From JACVRW01 sp963733885 (lineage in GTDB: Bacteria > Actinomycetota > Thermoleophilia > Solirubrobacterales > Thermoleophilaceae): DNA of 64,000 bases. The notes under the pieces were generated by a model. That model was not told the DNA's origin, searched no databases, and saw only the letters and a program-made list of their open reading frames with translations. A program made the translations under genes and the position numbers. The DNA lies in the NCBI GenBank assembly GCA_963733885.1, contig CAVTES010000016.1, positions 43,285 to 107,284 on the forward strand, given 5' to 3'. Numbering within the stretch: position 1 is the first letter of the stretch; each line of letters opens with the position of its first letter. Of this stretch, positions 63,044 through 64,000 are shown one piece after another.

Positions 63044-64000
63044 ATGAAGCACCTTTCGCTAGGCGGACTCGACGTCTCACGCATCGGACTCGGCACGATG
63101 GCGATGTCCGGCTATTACCTCGACCCGAGCAGCAGCGAGGCCGAGTCGATCCGCACCATCCAGCGGGCACTCGACTTGGGCGTTACCCACATCGACACCG
63201 CCGAGATCTACGGCCCCTACGCCAACGAGGAGCTCGTCGGCCGCGCGCTCGAGGGACGTCGCGACGATGTGGTGGTCGGGACGAAGTTCGGCTTCGTCTC
63301 ACACTCCGGCGGAGGCGCCGGCGTGCTCGACAGCAGCCCGGCGAACGTCCGGACCGCGGTCGAGGGCTCCCTGAAGCGGCTGGGCACCGACCGCATCGAC
63401 CTCTACTACCAGCACCGAGTCGACCCCAACACGCCGATCGAGGACACCGTCGGCGCCCTGGCCGAGCTGGTGACCGAAGGAAAGGTCCTGCACATCGGCC
63501 TGTCCGAGGCCGGCCCCGAAACGGTCCGCCGCGCCCACGCCGAGCACCCGATCGCCGCGCTGCAAACCGAGTACTCCCTCTGGACCCGCGACCCGGAGGC
63601 CGAGCTGCTGCCGCTGCTACGCGAACTGGGCATCGGCTTCGTGCCCTACTCGCCGCTCGGGCACGGCTTCCTCACCGGGACGATCCGCTCCCCCGCCGAG
63701 CTAAGCGACGACGACTGGCGCAAGACCAACCCGCGCTTCACGGAGGGCAACTTCGAGAAGAACCTCCGCATCGTCGACGAGGTCCAGACCGTCGCCTCCG
63801 AGGTCGATGCCTCACCGGCGCAGGTCGCTCTGGCCTGGCTACTCGCCCAGGGCGACGACATCGCCCCGATCCCAGGCACCAAGCGCGTCTCCCGCGTCGA
63901 GGAGAACACGGCTGCCGACGACATCGAGCTGAGCGCGGAGCAGCTCCGACGGCTCAACGATCTCACCCCGGCCACCGGCGAGCGCCACGACGAGACGAAC
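63044..64000 (+). CDS. Aldo/keto reductase, partial (runs off the window)
   Basis: 319 residues in view, probably nearly complete. The NADPH-dependent TIM barrel shows MSGYYL near residue 22, DTAEIYGPYANEELVGRAL (catalytic Asp and Tyr, residues 51-69), VVVGTKFGF (Lys), IDLYYQHRVDPNTPIEDTVGALAELV (His) and PIPGTKRVSRVEEN (cofactor phosphate). It resembles the AKR13/YakC-like group that reduces aldehydes. ATG 63044 follows GGAGG. Divergent from the MmyB-type regulator. Confidence 0.93.
   Translation, partial: MKHLSLGGLDVSRIGLGTMAMSGYYLDPSSSEAESIRTIQRALDLGVTHIDTAEIYGPYANEELVGRALEGRRDDVVVGTKFGFVSHSGGGAGVLDSSPANVRTAVEGSLKRLGTDRIDLYYQHRVDPNTPIEDTVGALAELVTEGKVLHIGLSEAGPETVRRAHAEHPIAALQTEYSLWTRDPEAELLPLLRELGIGFVPYSPLGHGFLTGTIRSPAELSDDDWRKTNPRFTEGNFEKNLRIVDEVQTVASEVDASPAQVALAWLLAQGDDIAPIPGTKRVSRVEENTAADDIELSAEQLRRLNDLTPATGERHDETN

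Overview
The window is GC-rich (around 70 %) and gene-dense, with many ATGA/GTGA stop-start overlaps, many GTG starts, an abundance of LuxR/LAL, NarL, AfsR and MmyB-type regulators, and a non-CCA-encoding tRNA-Leu. This points to a high-GC soil actinobacterium, most likely of the Thermoleophilia/Solirubrobacterales type; that placement is inference from gene content and style, not from a marker gene.

Layout. 1-5.2 kb: a minus-strand cydA-cydB-cydD-cydC operon (cytochrome bd oxidase and its ABC assembly factor), running off the left edge. 5.5-6.1 kb: a GAP/LysE-like membrane protein. 6.2-12.8 kb: a minus-strand carbon/redox operon ndh-zwf-pgi-gnd-ROK kinase. 12.9-16.8 kb: a DHA2-type MFS exporter, a multi-span membrane protein and glutamate decarboxylase. 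16.8-23.1 kb: a signalling block (LAL-type LuxR regulator, stand-alone receiver, sensor kinase, two paralogous NarL-type response regulators). A 19-bp palindrome (consensus near ATCAyCCGAATCGGGTGAT) recurs at five places in front of these operons and is the best candidate for an undescribed regulon.

23-37 kb: accessory metabolism (amidohydrolase, LysE exporter, MFS, SDR plus cupin, second LAL regulator, acyl-CoA synthetase, SoxR with a perfect sox box, nitronate monooxygenase, histidine phosphatase). Several stop codons here sit inside terminator hairpins. 37.2-39.6 kb: a second, different bd-type oxidase with a 56-residue two-span protein as a likely third subunit, followed by an ECF sigma/anti-sigma pair and a COG4315-type lipoprotein. 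41.5-45.4 kb: a frameshifted 5'-nucleotidase, a DUF1059 gene read into an IS110 relic, TauE/SafE and a small membrane protein. 45.4-48.4 kb: Zur box, ZnuA-type lipoprotein, Fur-family regulator, haloalkane dehalogenase-like hydrolase, superoxide dismutase.

48.4-50.7 kb: tRNA-Leu(CAG) followed by an HTH/LAGLIDADG endonuclease gene, a LexA-type box, and a scar in which a tRNA-Leu 3' half abuts a duplicated end of a fatty acid hydroxylase gene. 50.7-56 kb: small membrane proteins, YnfA, a possible GxGD membrane protease, and a three-gene operon (HTTM protein, its partner, and a toroid-MarC fusion). 56-64 kb: two SnoaL-like genes, selenium-binding protein/methanethiol oxidase with a coupled small membrane protein, an AfsR-type regulator, an MmyB-type regulator and a divergent aldo/keto reductase that runs off the right edge.

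At least nine genes carry one or two frameshifts inside otherwise well conserved domains, some in C runs or GC repeats. Assembly indel errors are the simplest explanation, so these genes are annotated as full-length loci with the shift stated.
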